15,667 nt of DNA from Acidimicrobiales bacterium. GTDB taxonomy: Bacteria; Actinomycetota; Acidimicrobiia; Acidimicrobiales; RAAP-2. The stretch covers positions 1 through 15,667 of the forward strand of contig JADGOD010000016.1 in assembly GCA_017883125.1 (NCBI GenBank), in the 5' to 3' direction. Below, piece by piece: positions 1 to 6,487 of the stretch (the stretch's first letter is position 1; each line of letters begins with the position of its first letter). Both the position numbers and the translations under genes were made by a program. Under the pieces are notes generated by a model. The model saw only the letters and a list, made by a program, of their open reading frames with translations. It searched no databases and was not told the origin of the DNA.

Positions 1-1
1 C

Positions 2-832
2 GCCAACGAGGCGAGGGTCGACCTCGAGCTCGAGGACTTCAACCGGATCGCTGCCAAGGTGCCCCACCTGGCGGACACCAAGCCGCATGGGAAGTACCAC
101 ATGGTCGACCTCGACGCGATCGGCGGGGTCCCTGTCGTCCTCAACCAGCTCCTCGAGGCCGGCCTGCTCCACGGCGACTGCCTCACCGTCACAGGCAAGA
201 CGATGGCCGAGAACCTGGCGGCGATGGACGTCCCTGCTCCCGACGGGAAGGTGATCCACGCTCTCGACAACCCGATCCACACCCAGGGGGGCATCGCCGT
301 GCTCACCGGGTCGCTGGCTCCGAAGGGCTCGGTGGTCAAGGTCGCCGGCATCGACACGCTCCTCTTCGACGGCCCCGCTCGGGTCTTCGACGGCGAAGCG
401 GCTGCGATGGACGCCATCCTCGCCGGGTCGATCGAGCCCGGGACGGTGGTGGTGATCCGCTACGAGGGCCCCAAGGGCGGCCCGGGGATGCGCGAGATGC
501 TGGCGGTGACCGGGGCGATGAAGGGTGCAGGGCGCGGCGGAGACTGCGCGCTGGTGACCGACGGCCGGTTCTCCGGTGGAACGCACGGCTTCTGCATCGG
601 CCATGTGGCGCCCGAGGCGGTCGCCGGGGGACCGATCGGACTCGTCGCCGATGGGGACCGGATCGTCATCGACGTGACGGGCCACACCATCGACCTGATG
701 GTCGACGATGCCGAGTTGGCTCGTCGGGCAACCGAGCTCAAGGAGTTCGAGCCTCGGTACACCACCGGCGTCCTGGCCAAGTTCGCGCGCCTGGTGACGG
801 GAGCAGAGCGGGGAGCGATCACCGAGGCCTAG
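2..832 (+). CDS. ilvD: Dihydroxy-acid dehydratase, C-terminal half (cut by window edge)
   Basis: Dehydrates 2,3-dihydroxy-3-methylbutanoate and its methylpentanoate analogue to the 2-keto acids of valine and isoleucine synthesis; a cytosolic Fe-S enzyme. The open frame runs from the first bases of the window, so the 5' half lies outside: 276 codons are visible where the family has about 560. Family landmarks seen are the stretch around VPHLADTKPHGKYHMVDL, the DGRFSGGTHG motif whose serine (codon 572-574) corresponds to the proposed catalytic base, and the usual ending GVLAKFARLV. The cluster cysteines are in the missing N-terminal part and cannot be checked. A GTG at 59 lies within conserved sequence and is not the start. 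It is followed by ilvBNC of the same pathway, but a promoter and leader lie between, so ilvB is probably transcribed separately. Confidence 0.96.
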   Translation, partial: ANEARVDLELEDFNRIAAKVPHLADTKPHGKYHMVDLDAIGGVPVVLNQLLEAGLLHGDCLTVTGKTMAENLAAMDVPAPDGKVIHALDNPIHTQGGIAVLTGSLAPKGSVVKVAGIDTLLFDGPARVFDGEAAAMDAILAGSIEPGTVVVIRYEGPKGGPGMREMLAVTGAMKGAGRGGDCALVTDGRFSGGTHGFCIGHVAPEAVAGGPIGLVADGDRIVIDVTGHTIDLMVDDAELARRATELKEFEPRYTTGVLAKFARLVTGAERGAITEA

Positions 833-857
833 TCCGCCTCGCTGGCAGGTTCTCGAG

Positions 858-886
858 CCACCCGCTCCCACCGGGGGAGCAGGTGG
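858..886 (+). terminator. Hairpin after ilvD, possible terminator
   Basis: Inverted repeat beginning 26 bases after the ilvD stop: an inner 6-bp stem (864-869 with 875-880) around a 5-base loop, then one mismatch and an outer 5-bp stem (858-862 with 882-886). There is no T-run after it, so if it ends transcription it is not a classical intrinsic terminator. Apart from this hairpin and the ilvB promoter, nothing gene-like is seen in 833-979. Confidence 0.4.
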
Positions 887-942
887 ACCACCCAGACAGC
901 CACACCCGCCGGATCGGGCGAGCGACGAGCTTCGGCGCGCTC

Positions 943-972
943 TTGTCACCACCCTCGAAGTTGTGGCAGAAT
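943..972 (+). promoter_or_regulatory. Promoter of the ilvB leader and ilvBNC operon
   Basis: TTGTCA at 943-948 (5 of 6 against TTGACA) and CAGAAT at 967-972 (4 of 6 against TATAAT), separated by 18 bases. The -10 box ends 7 bases before a GTG at 980 that opens a branched-chain-rich leader peptide, so the expected transcript start falls on or next to that codon and the mRNA would be leaderless. This is a by-eye prediction. Confidence 0.55.
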
Positions 973-979
973 TGAACTC

Positions 980-1027
980 GTGCATATGGCGCTTCTCCAG
1001 CCTGCTATTCCTGTAGTACTGCGCTAG
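980..1027 (+). CDS. ilvB leader peptide (attenuation)
   Basis: Fifteen codons reading VHMALLQPAIPVVLR then TAG; an ATG at 986 would give MALLQPAIPVVLR. Six of the residues are Leu, Ile or Val (LL, I, VVL), the usual signature of a leader whose translation senses charged branched-chain tRNAs. No Shine-Dalgarno precedes it; a -10 box ends 7 bases before GTG 980, so a leaderless start is likely, as is common in actinobacteria. A terminator-like hairpin follows 32 bases after the stop, and ilvB begins 109 bases after the stop. In this family of controls, stalling at scarce Val/Leu/Ile codons prevents termination. A 6-bp stem (1026-1031 with 1047-1052) immediately at the stop codon could be the pause hairpin. 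I could not pick a clean antiterminator by eye. Confidence 0.75.
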   Translation: MHMALLQPAIPVVLR

Positions 1028-1059
1028 CGCGCGCCACATACCTGCACGCGCTTCCTTCC

Positions 1060-1089
1060 GGCCTCCCCCAGTGGGAGGTCGTTTTGTTT
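1060..1089 (+). terminator. Attenuator terminator upstream of ilvB
   Basis: An 8-bp stem (1060-1067 with 1073-1080, one G-T wobble) closes a CCAGT loop and is followed at once by a T-rich run, TTTTGTTT at 1082-1089. It lies between the leader peptide and ilvB, in the place expected for the intrinsic terminator of a translational attenuator. Confidence 0.8.
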
Positions 1090-1136
1090 CTTAGGACCCC
1101 GACCGACGTACCCCTCATCGCAGAGGAGCGAAGAAG

Positions 1137-2855
1137 ATGAAGATCACAGGAGCTCAGGCCCTCATCAAGAGCCTCGAACATCAAGGGACCGAGGTCATCT
1201 TCGGCCTGCCTGGTGGAGCGATCCTCCCGGTCTACGACCCGATCATCGACTCGACGATCCGCCACGTGCTCGTCCGCCATGAGCAGGGCGCGGGCCACAT
1301 GGCTGAGGGCTACGCCCAGGCCACGGGTCGTCCCGGTGTCGCCATGGTGACCTCGGGTCCTGGTGCGACCAACACCGTCACCCCGATCGGGAATGCCTAC
1401 ATGGACTCCACCCCGCTGGTCGTCATCACCGGACAGGTCGCCACAGGCTCCATCGGCACCGACGCCTTCCAGGAGTGCGATATCACCGGCATCACCATGG
1501 GGATCACCAAGCACAACTGGCTCCTCAAGGATGCCAACGACATCCCTGATGTCATCGCCGAGGCCTTCCACATCGCCACGACCGGCCGTCCAGGCCCGGT
1601 GCTCGTCGACCTGCCGAAGGACCTCTCCCAGACGCTGATGGAGTGGCACGCGCCGCCCGCACCCGAGGAGCTCGATCTGCCCGGGTACCACCCTCAGACC
1701 AAGGGCGATCCGCAGGCCATCGCGGCTGCGGCGGCGCTCTTGGCCGAGGCCGAGCGGCCGGTGCTCTACGTCGGTGGTGGCGTGCTCAAGGCTCGAGCCT
1801 CCCAAGCGCTGCTCGCATTCGCCGAGCTGACCGGGGTGCCGGTGGTCACGACCCTGATGGCCCGCGGCGCGTTTCCCGACAGCCACATCCAGTGCCTCGG
1901 GATGCCGGGGATGCACGGGAACTACACCGCAGTCACCGCCCTCCAGAAGTCGGATCTCCTGGTCTCGCTGGGCGCACGGTTCGACGACCGGGTGACGGGC
2001 AAGATCGACGCCTTCGCACCGAACGCCAAGATCATCCACGTCGACATCGACCCGGCCGAGCTGGGGAAGGTCCGTCGTCCTGACGTCGGGATCACCGGCG
2101 ACGCCAAGAGCGTCATCGAAGACCTCGTCAAGGCATCGGCGGGACTCGTCCAGGCTGACCGGACCGCATGGTGGAGCCAGCTCGACGAGTGGCGGGCGAG
2201 GTACCCGCTGACCTACGACAAGAACGAGACCGTGGGTGCGCTCAAGCCCCAGGGGATCGTCGAAGCTCTGTCCGCACACAGCCCGGAGGACTCGATCGTC
2301 GTCTCAGGCGTCGGTCAGCACCAGATGTGGGCGGCCCAGCACTGGCGCTACGACCACCCCTACACCTGGATCAACTCAGGGGGGGCGGGCACCATGGGCT
2401 TCGCGGTCCCGGCGGCGATCGGCGCCAAGGCCGGACGCCCGGAGAAGACCGTCTGGGCCATCGATGGGGATGGCTGCTTCCAGATGACGGCCCAAGAGCT
2501 GGTGACCGCCCGGAGCGAGGAGATCCCCATCAAGGTGGCGATCCTCAACAACTCGTATCTCGGGATGGTCCGCCAGTGGCAGGAGATGTTCTACGAAGAG
2601 CGCTACTCCGAGGTCTATCTGAGCCCCGATCTGCCTGACTACGTCAAGTGGGCCGAGTCGATGGGTTGCGTCGGGCTCCGGGTCGACACCCCTGAGGACG
2701 TGGTCCCTGCCATCGAGAAGGCGAACTCCATCGAGGATCGCCCCGTCGTCATCGACTTCCGCACGGACGCCTCGGAGAAGGTCTTCCCGATGGTGGCTGC
2801 CGGGGCATCGAACGACGAGATCATGGTCCACCCGAGCCAGAGAGAAGGTGCGTGA
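1137..2855 (+). CDS. ilvB: Acetohydroxyacid synthase, large catalytic subunit
   Basis: Condenses two pyruvates to 2-acetolactate, or pyruvate with 2-ketobutyrate, using thiamine diphosphate, FAD and magnesium: the first shared step of valine, leucine and isoleucine synthesis. At 572 residues it has normal length. The N-terminal ThDP domain carries the catalytic glutamate (E49 in VRHEQGAGHMAEG). The central domain has the AHAS motif RFDDRVTG (281-288). The C-terminal ThDP domain has the metal-binding DGDGCFQM (443-450) and the later NNSYLGMVRQWQ. GAGGAG at 1123-1128 sits 8 bases before the ATG. The gene is preceded by a leader peptide and terminator, so transcription is probably attenuated by branched-chain tRNA charging. 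Its stop overlaps the ilvN start by one base, giving the regulatory subunit in a coupled manner. Confidence 0.97.
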   Translation: MKITGAQALIKSLEHQGTEVIFGLPGGAILPVYDPIIDSTIRHVLVRHEQGAGHMAEGYAQATGRPGVAMVTSGPGATNTVTPIGNAYMDSTPLVVITGQVATGSIGTDAFQECDITGITMGITKHNWLLKDANDIPDVIAEAFHIATTGRPGPVLVDLPKDLSQTLMEWHAPPAPEELDLPGYHPQTKGDPQAIAAAAALLAEAERPVLYVGGGVLKARASQALLAFAELTGVPVVTTLMARGAFPDSHIQCLGMPGMHGNYTAVTALQKSDLLVSLGARFDDRVTGKIDAFAPNAKIIHVDIDPAELGKVRRPDVGITGDAKSVIEDLVKASAGLVQADRTAWWSQLDEWRARYPLTYDKNETVGALKPQGIVEALSAHSPEDSIVVSGVGQHQMWAAQHWRYDHPYTWINSGGAGTMGFAVPAAIGAKAGRPEKTVWAIDGDGCFQMTAQELVTARSEEIPIKVAILNNSYLGMVRQWQEMFYEERYSEVYLSPDLPDYVKWAESMGCVGLRVDTPEDVVPAIEKANSIEDRPVVIDFRTDASEKVFPMVAAGASNDEIMVHPSQREGA

Positions 2856-3391
2856 TGGCCCCGGAACCCTTCTTGGGAGCGACTGAGCACACCCCGGTGA
2901 CCCATCACATCTTGTCGGTGCTCGTCGAGAACAAGGCCGGCGTCCTCGCGAGGATCGCCGGGCTCTTCTCACGTCGAGGATTCAACATCTACTCGCTCGC
3001 CGTGGCTCCGGCCGAAGAGACCGAGAGGTTCAGCCGTCTGACGATCGTCGTCGACGCTGAGTCCGCTCCTCTCGAGCAGATCATCGGCCAGCTCGACAAG
3101 CTGATCAACGTCGTGGAAATCAGCGACCTCGCCCCCATCGAGGCGGTGGAGCGGGAGCTCCTCCTCGCGACGGTCCCGGTGAGCGAGGCTGACCGCGGTG
3201 AGCTCCTGCGGAGCGTTGCTCACGCCGGAGCGGCGATCATCGACTTCTCGGAGAGCCAGGTCACGGTCTCGTTGTCGGGGACCCCAGCGGCGATCGACGC
3301 CTTCGAGAAGGCCCTGGCCGAGCAGTATCCTTCCCCTGAGATCCAACGGACCGGACGCGTCGCACTTCCTCGACTCGACCGCTCCCGCTAG
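2855..3391 (+). CDS. ilvN: Acetohydroxyacid synthase, small regulatory subunit
   Basis: Partner of IlvB; in this family it stimulates the catalytic subunit and confers feedback inhibition, usually by valine. The protein has 178 residues. An N-terminal ACT domain is clear (ILSVLVENKAGVLARIAGLF followed by GFNIYSLAV), and a second C-terminal ACT-like domain of the AHAS small-subunit type follows (from about residue 85). I chose ATG 2855, which shares one base with the ilvB TGA and has GAGAAGG at 2842-2848 six bases upstream; GTG 2852 is an alternative adding one residue. The overlap suggests translational coupling and balanced subunits. The ilvC start lies 55 bases downstream, with no terminator between. 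Confidence 0.95.
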   Translation: MAPEPFLGATEHTPVTHHILSVLVENKAGVLARIAGLFSRRGFNIYSLAVAPAEETERFSRLTIVVDAESAPLEQIIGQLDKLINVVEISDLAPIEAVERELLLATVPVSEADRGELLRSVAHAGAAIIDFSESQVTVSLSGTPAAIDAFEKALAEQYPSPEIQRTGRVALPRLDRSR

Positions 3392-3446
3392 AGCACTGCC
3401 CCCTGGAAGATTCGCAACAACCGCCCCAAGCTAAGGAGACTCCACC

Positions 3447-4472
3447 ATGGCCACCCTGTACTACGAGAAGGATGCCAACCCTTCCCTCATCCAAGCCCGC
3501 AAGGTCGCGATCCTCGGCTACGGCTCACAGGGCCACGCCCACGCGCTGAACCTCTCGGAGTCCGGCGTGAACGTCCGGGTCGGACTGCGTGAGGGATCGA
3601 CCTCGATCAAGAAGGCCCAGGAGGCGGGGCTCAAGGTCATGTCGATCCCCGAGGCGGCGGCGGAAGCCGACGTCATCATGATCCTCCTGCCTGACACCGA
3701 GCAGAAGGCCGCCTACGACGAGCACATCGAGCCGAACCTGAAGGACGGCGACATGCTGATGTTCGCCCACGGCTTCAACATCCGCTACGGCCAGATCGTC
3801 CCGCCCGCCGGCGTCGACGTCACCATGGTTGCTCCGAAGGGACCCGGACACCTGGTCCGACGGACGTACACCGAGGGTGGCGGCGTCCCCTCGCTGGTCG
3901 CCGTCCACCAGGACGCCACCGGCAACGCCCACGCCCTCGCGCTGAGCTACGCCAACGCCAACGGGGGGACCCGTGCCGGAGTCCTCGACACCACGTTCAC
4001 CGAGGAGACCGAGACCGATCTCTTCGGAGAGCAGGTCGTCCTCTGTGGAGGCCTGACCGCACTGGTGACCGCCGGCTTCGAGACCTTGGTCGACGCCGGG
4101 TACCAGCCTGAGAGCGCCTACTTCGAGTGCCTCCACGAGCTCAAGCTCATCGTCGACCTGATGTACGAGCAGGGGATCGCCGGGATGCGGTACTCGATCT
4201 CGGACACCGCCGAGTACGGAGACCTGACCCGGGGCCCCCGCGTGATCAACGCCGCGGTTCGCACCGAGATGAAGAACATCCTCGGCGAGATCCAGGATGG
4301 CCGGTTCGCCGAGGAGTGGATCGCTGAGAACCGCAACGGTCGGGGCGAGTACCACCGCCTCCAGGCCGAGGGCAAGGCCCACCAGATCGAGAAGGTCGGC
4401 GCTGAGCTGCGCGACATGATGCCCTTCATCACGGCCGGCAAGCAGCGGGTCGAAGACGCGTCGGGCGGCTGA
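3447..4472 (+). CDS. ilvC: Ketol-acid reductoisomerase, class I
   Basis: Isomerises and reduces 2-acetolactate or 2-aceto-2-hydroxybutyrate to the dihydroxy acids that IlvD then dehydrates, using NADPH and magnesium. It is 341 residues, typical of the short class I enzyme. The N-terminal Rossmann domain starts with GYGSQGHAHA (24-33); R48, S51 and S53 in the following loop fit NADPH preference. The knotted C-terminal domain has the metal and substrate residues D191, E195, E227, E231 and S252 in their expected spacing. AAGGAG (3433-3438) is 8 bases before the ATG. It is the last gene of ilvBNC and ends at a strong hairpin. Codons 247-341 are repeated, diverged, at 6173-6466. Confidence 0.97.
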   Translation: MATLYYEKDANPSLIQARKVAILGYGSQGHAHALNLSESGVNVRVGLREGSTSIKKAQEAGLKVMSIPEAAAEADVIMILLPDTEQKAAYDEHIEPNLKDGDMLMFAHGFNIRYGQIVPPAGVDVTMVAPKGPGHLVRRTYTEGGGVPSLVAVHQDATGNAHALALSYANANGGTRAGVLDTTFTEETETDLFGEQVVLCGGLTALVTAGFETLVDAGYQPESAYFECLHELKLIVDLMYEQGIAGMRYSISDTAEYGDLTRGPRVINAAVRTEMKNILGEIQDGRFAEEWIAENRNGRGEYHRLQAEGKAHQIEKVGAELRDMMPFITAGKQRVEDASGG

Positions 4473-4494
4473 GCCCGGCTGGCGACGAGCGTGC

Positions 4495-4529
4495 AACGCC
4501 CCAGGTGCCCGAGCGGCGCCGGGGGCGTT
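4495..4529 (+). terminator. Terminator-like hairpin after ilvC
   Basis: A long near-perfect stem: the outer 8 bp pairs 4495-4502 with 4522-4529, one A/G mismatch follows, then an inner 6 bp pairs 4504-4509 with 4515-4520 around a 5-base loop. It starts 23 bases after the ilvC stop. Only scattered T follows, so it resembles the GC-rich, T-poor terminators of actinobacteria. It separates the ilv operon from the exported-protein genes. Confidence 0.65.
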
Positions 4530-4609
4530 CTCGCCTTACGGTCGCCGCGTGCAGGCGGGTCGCGGGCCGAGCCGGTCCGAGATCTCCAACTCGTTTCAAT
4601 GTTTGGACC

Positions 4610-4637
4610 TTGCTCCGGCCTCCATTCTGGGTAGACT
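4610..4637 (+). promoter_or_regulatory. Possible promoter of the first exported-protein gene
   Basis: TAGACT at 4632-4637 (4 of 6) ends 8 bases before the ATG at 4646. TTGCTC at 4610-4615 (3 of 6) is 16 bases further upstream. The geometry again suggests a leaderless or nearly leaderless mRNA. The -35 is weak. Confidence 0.35.
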
Positions 4638-4645
4638 TTGGAGAC

Positions 4646-5374
4646 ATGATGGATACTTGTGCCATTGCGCCGCGTGTGAGAGTACGGCGGCTCGTCGGCA
4701 CAGCGCTCCTCGTGGTCGGCATCCCCGCAGCGATGATGGTCGTCCTCCTTCTGCTGGCACACCCGGCAGGTGCCTCCGAGCTGCCGGCACTCCCGGTGAG
4801 CCTGGCATCACCTGTAGCGGGTTCACCGGCGCTGACACAGGCCGCGCCCGAGGCAGGCTTGGTGCCTGTGTTCTCGCCGCTCGGCGCGACCACAACGGAT
4901 GGTCCCCTCGGCACGCTCGCGGGACAGATCTCGAGCGACTCCTCGCAGCTCGTCGGAGCCGTGACGCAGCAGGTGGGACCGGGCCTCCTCGCCGCCGTCC
5001 CCACCGTCGGACTGGTAGATCTATCGAACCTGGTCGGCATCGTGAGCGGTCAGGTCCACTCGCTCCCGAACCCGCCCGCCGGGCCGCCTTCGTCGCTGCG
5101 CCCACGATCGGTGACAGGTCGGGCACTGAGTTGGGCGTCGGCCGGGAGGGCTGCGCCGCGCAAGGATGATCTGACCACGCTGGCCGAGCTCCTGGCGAGC
5201 TCCGCCGGCGTGGCGGAGTCTGCTGTGCTGTCCGGGGCGACGTCTACGGGATCCGGAGGGCTCCCGCCGGGCGGCATCCTGATCGCGGGCGGCGCGTTCG
5301 TGAGCGCCCTGTGGCTCACCAACCGATCGCGTCCACGACTCCTCCGCGACCTGCGGAGCGCTCCACCGGGGTAG
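4646..5374 (+). CDS. Exported protein of unknown function, C-terminal membrane anchor
   Basis: I do not recognise a family. The 242-residue product begins with a basic stretch and a long hydrophobic core ending at HPAGASELPA, a good signal peptide with a likely cut after AGA. The middle is low-complexity and rich in Ala, Gly, Ser, Pro and Leu, with few charged residues until a more polar patch (around 145-190). The end, LPPGGILIAGGAFVSALWL followed by Arg-rich NRSRPRLLRDLR, has the layout of a surface sorting signal or single C-terminal anchor; LPPGG is not a canonical LPXTG, so sortase processing is only a possibility. The frame is open further upstream, but it then crosses the ilvC terminator. 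I chose ATG 4646 because of the -10 box; ATG 4649, with GGAG five bases upstream, is equally possible. It and the next gene look like a pair, unrelated to amino acid synthesis. Confidence 0.7.
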   Translation: MMDTCAIAPRVRVRRLVGTALLVVGIPAAMMVVLLLLAHPAGASELPALPVSLASPVAGSPALTQAAPEAGLVPVFSPLGATTTDGPLGTLAGQISSDSSQLVGAVTQQVGPGLLAAVPTVGLVDLSNLVGIVSGQVHSLPNPPAGPPSSLRPRSVTGRALSWASAGRAAPRKDDLTTLAELLASSAGVAESAVLSGATSTGSGGLPPGGILIAGGAFVSALWLTNRSRPRLLRDLRSAPPG

Positions 5375-5378
5375 CTGG

Positions 5379-5438
5379 GTTCCGATCTCACAGCACTGGC
5401 TCACGATGAGCCGATCGGAACGAGCGCAGAAGCGCTCG
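5379..5438 (+). other. Two-hairpin structured spacer between the exported-protein genes
   Basis: A perfect 9-bp stem pairs 5379-5387 with 5413-5421. Inside it, a 6-bp hairpin (5398-5403 with 5407-5412, loop CGA) abuts the right arm, leaving a 10-base bulge on the left. A second perfect stem follows at once: 5421-5427 with 5432-5438, loop AGAA, sharing base 5421. It starts 4 bases after the upstream stop and ends 17 bases before the AAGGAG of the next gene. It could be a terminator without T-run, an mRNA processing or stability element, or a 5' regulatory structure; sequence alone does not decide. Confidence 0.55.
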
Positions 5439-5468
5439 CCACTCAACTACCTTTGAAGGAGAAATCTG

Positions 5469-5972
5469 ATGTTTACCTCTATTCTTCGCGCCAAGAGGAC
5501 GACGCCAGTCGCCCTCGGCGTTATGTTCCTGGCCCTGATCGCCGCTTGGGTGATCGGATCGCACGCCGCGGCCTCGGCCAACACGTGCGCCGTGGCTGGC
5601 GAATCGAGCTCGGCGAGCGCCGGGCTCTCACCGGGTGGCTCGTCGAGCGGCGCGAACGCGCCCACCGGCTCGCTGACGAACGTGAACGCTCCCACCTCAA
5701 GCGGGGGCGACACGATCGGTGGGTCCTCAGGGAGTCCGTTGTCGGTCGACTGGAGCCTCCATGCCGGTGCATCGGGCTTCCCGTCAGCAGCGGGCTTCCC
5801 GTCGCTAGCGGGCTTCCCGTCAGCAGCGGGCCTCCCGAAGGTCAACCTCCTGCCGACGCTGTTCACCCTCCCGGGTGAGTCCACCTTCGCGGGAGCGATC
5901 GCGGGTGTTCCTGGTTCCAGCACCGTGATGGGCACCGTCGTGCCGATCGTGGCGGGCAGTCCGCTCGGTTAG
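5469..5972 (+). CDS. Small exported low-complexity protein of unknown function
   Basis: I do not recognise a family. The 167-residue product has a short basic N-terminus (LRAKRTT), a hydrophobic stretch ending near SHAAASANTC, and thus a signal peptide with a cut probably after ASA. The mature part is Ser/Gly/Ala/Pro-rich, nearly free of charged residues, with a lone cysteine soon after the predicted cut, and contains three tandem copies of GFPS(A/L)A plus a partial fourth. The C-terminus is apolar with several Val/Gly/Pro turns. AAGGAG (5456-5461) seven bases before the ATG supports the start. Composition suggests a secreted or cell-surface protein; I see no enzymatic motif. It follows the other exported gene by 94 bases containing two strong hairpins, so it may be cotranscribed with it or separately controlled. 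Confidence 0.75.
   Translation: MFTSILRAKRTTPVALGVMFLALIAAWVIGSHAAASANTCAVAGESSSASAGLSPGGSSSGANAPTGSLTNVNAPTSSGGDTIGGSSGSPLSVDWSLHAGASGFPSAAGFPSLAGFPSAAGLPKVNLLPTLFTLPGESTFAGAIAGVPGSSTVMGTVVPIVAGSPLG
5774..5836 (+). repeat. 18-bp tandem repeat, 3.5 copies, inside a coding region
   Basis: Units start at 5774, 5792 and 5810; the first and third are identical over 18 bases and the second differs in the last third. A partial fourth copy with one C/T change ends at 5836. Each unit encodes GFPS(A/L)A, so copy-number change would keep the frame and only lengthen or shorten the exported protein. Confidence 0.85.
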
Positions 5973-6034
5973 ACGGCGCCTGGAGCTCCTCGAGGGGCGG
6001 GGCGGACGGTCGCCGGCGACGGCGACAGACGCCC

Positions 6035-6049
6035 TGCCCCTCCGGGGCA
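6035..6049 (+). terminator. Small GC hairpin downstream of the second exported gene
   Basis: A 6-bp perfect stem (6035-6040 with 6044-6049) with a TCC loop, 62 bases after the stop codon. There is no T-run, so a terminator role is weakly supported. The rest of 5973-6172 shows no gene that I can support: one frame stays open but has no start site or recognisable protein. Confidence 0.25.
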
Positions 6050-6172
6050 CCACCGGGACCTGCGAGCACTGGTGTCGGCGATCCGCTGGGGCGACGTGCC
6101 TCGCGGCCACCAGCGCCGACGGTGCGCCGGGCCAGCTGGTCGAGCTGACCAGCGCGCCGGTCGTCCTCGACG

Positions 6173-6466
6173 GCGGGAATGCTGTACTCGATCTCGGGCA
6201 CCGCAGAGTACGGAGACCTGACCCGCGAACCCCGCGTGATCAACGAGGCGGTTCGCGCCGAGATGAATTACATTCTCGGCGAGATCCAAGAAGGCCAATT
6301 TGCTGATGAGTGGATCGCCGAGAACCGAACGGGCCGCACCGAGTACATGCGCCTACAGGCCGAGGGCAAGGAGCACCCGATCGAGAATGTCGGTGCCGAG
6401 CTGCGTAACATGATGCAGTTCGTTACCGCAGGCAAGCAGAGCGTCCAGGATACGTCGGGTGCCTGA
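6173..6466 (+). pseudogene. Detached copy of the ketol-acid reductoisomerase C-terminus
   Basis: The frame from ATG 6179 encodes 95 residues that align without a gap to IlvC 247-341; I count about 72 identical. Similarity starts at an AGM (6173) matching the codons just before M247 and stops at the shared TGA; flanks are unrelated. The substrate serine (YSIS) is kept, but D191, E195, E227 and E231 are absent, so this piece cannot be a reductoisomerase by itself. No good Shine-Dalgarno precedes the ATG, and an in-frame stop occurs at 6146. Codon use (ATT, AAT, CAA, TTT) is more AT-rich than in the neighbouring genes, pointing to transfer or relaxed selection. The lack of frameshift or internal stop leaves open that it is translated. 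It is convergent with serC, 21 bases apart. Confidence 0.85.
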
Positions 6467-6487
6467 GGTCGTCCGAATTCGCTTGTC

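Noticed and set aside
980..1090. T-box or other riboswitch upstream of ilvB
   Set aside because: No T-box sequence or specifier stem is visible; the branched-chain-rich peptide plus terminator explains the region better.
1005..2279. Long minus-strand open frame opposite ilvB
   Set aside because: High-GC shadow of ilvB; Arg/Asp/Gly-rich composition without any motif, and it would run into the ilvB leader.
3525..4496. 323-codon minus-strand frame opposite ilvC
   Set aside because: Mirror of ilvC codons, no recognisable domain, no ribosome site; ilvC is certain.
4505..4645. Upstream extension of the first exported protein (47 more codons)
   Set aside because: It would begin inside the ilvC terminator hairpin and bury the signal peptide; ATG 4646 or 4649 fits the promoter and export signal.
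5774..5836. Short regular repeats as a CRISPR array
   Set aside because: Units are contiguous with no spacers and encode a protein repeat.
5973..6172. Open frame continuing from the second exported gene region toward the IlvC fragment
   Set aside because: No start signal, no recognisable protein, and it enters the fragment in a different frame; not enough to call a gene.
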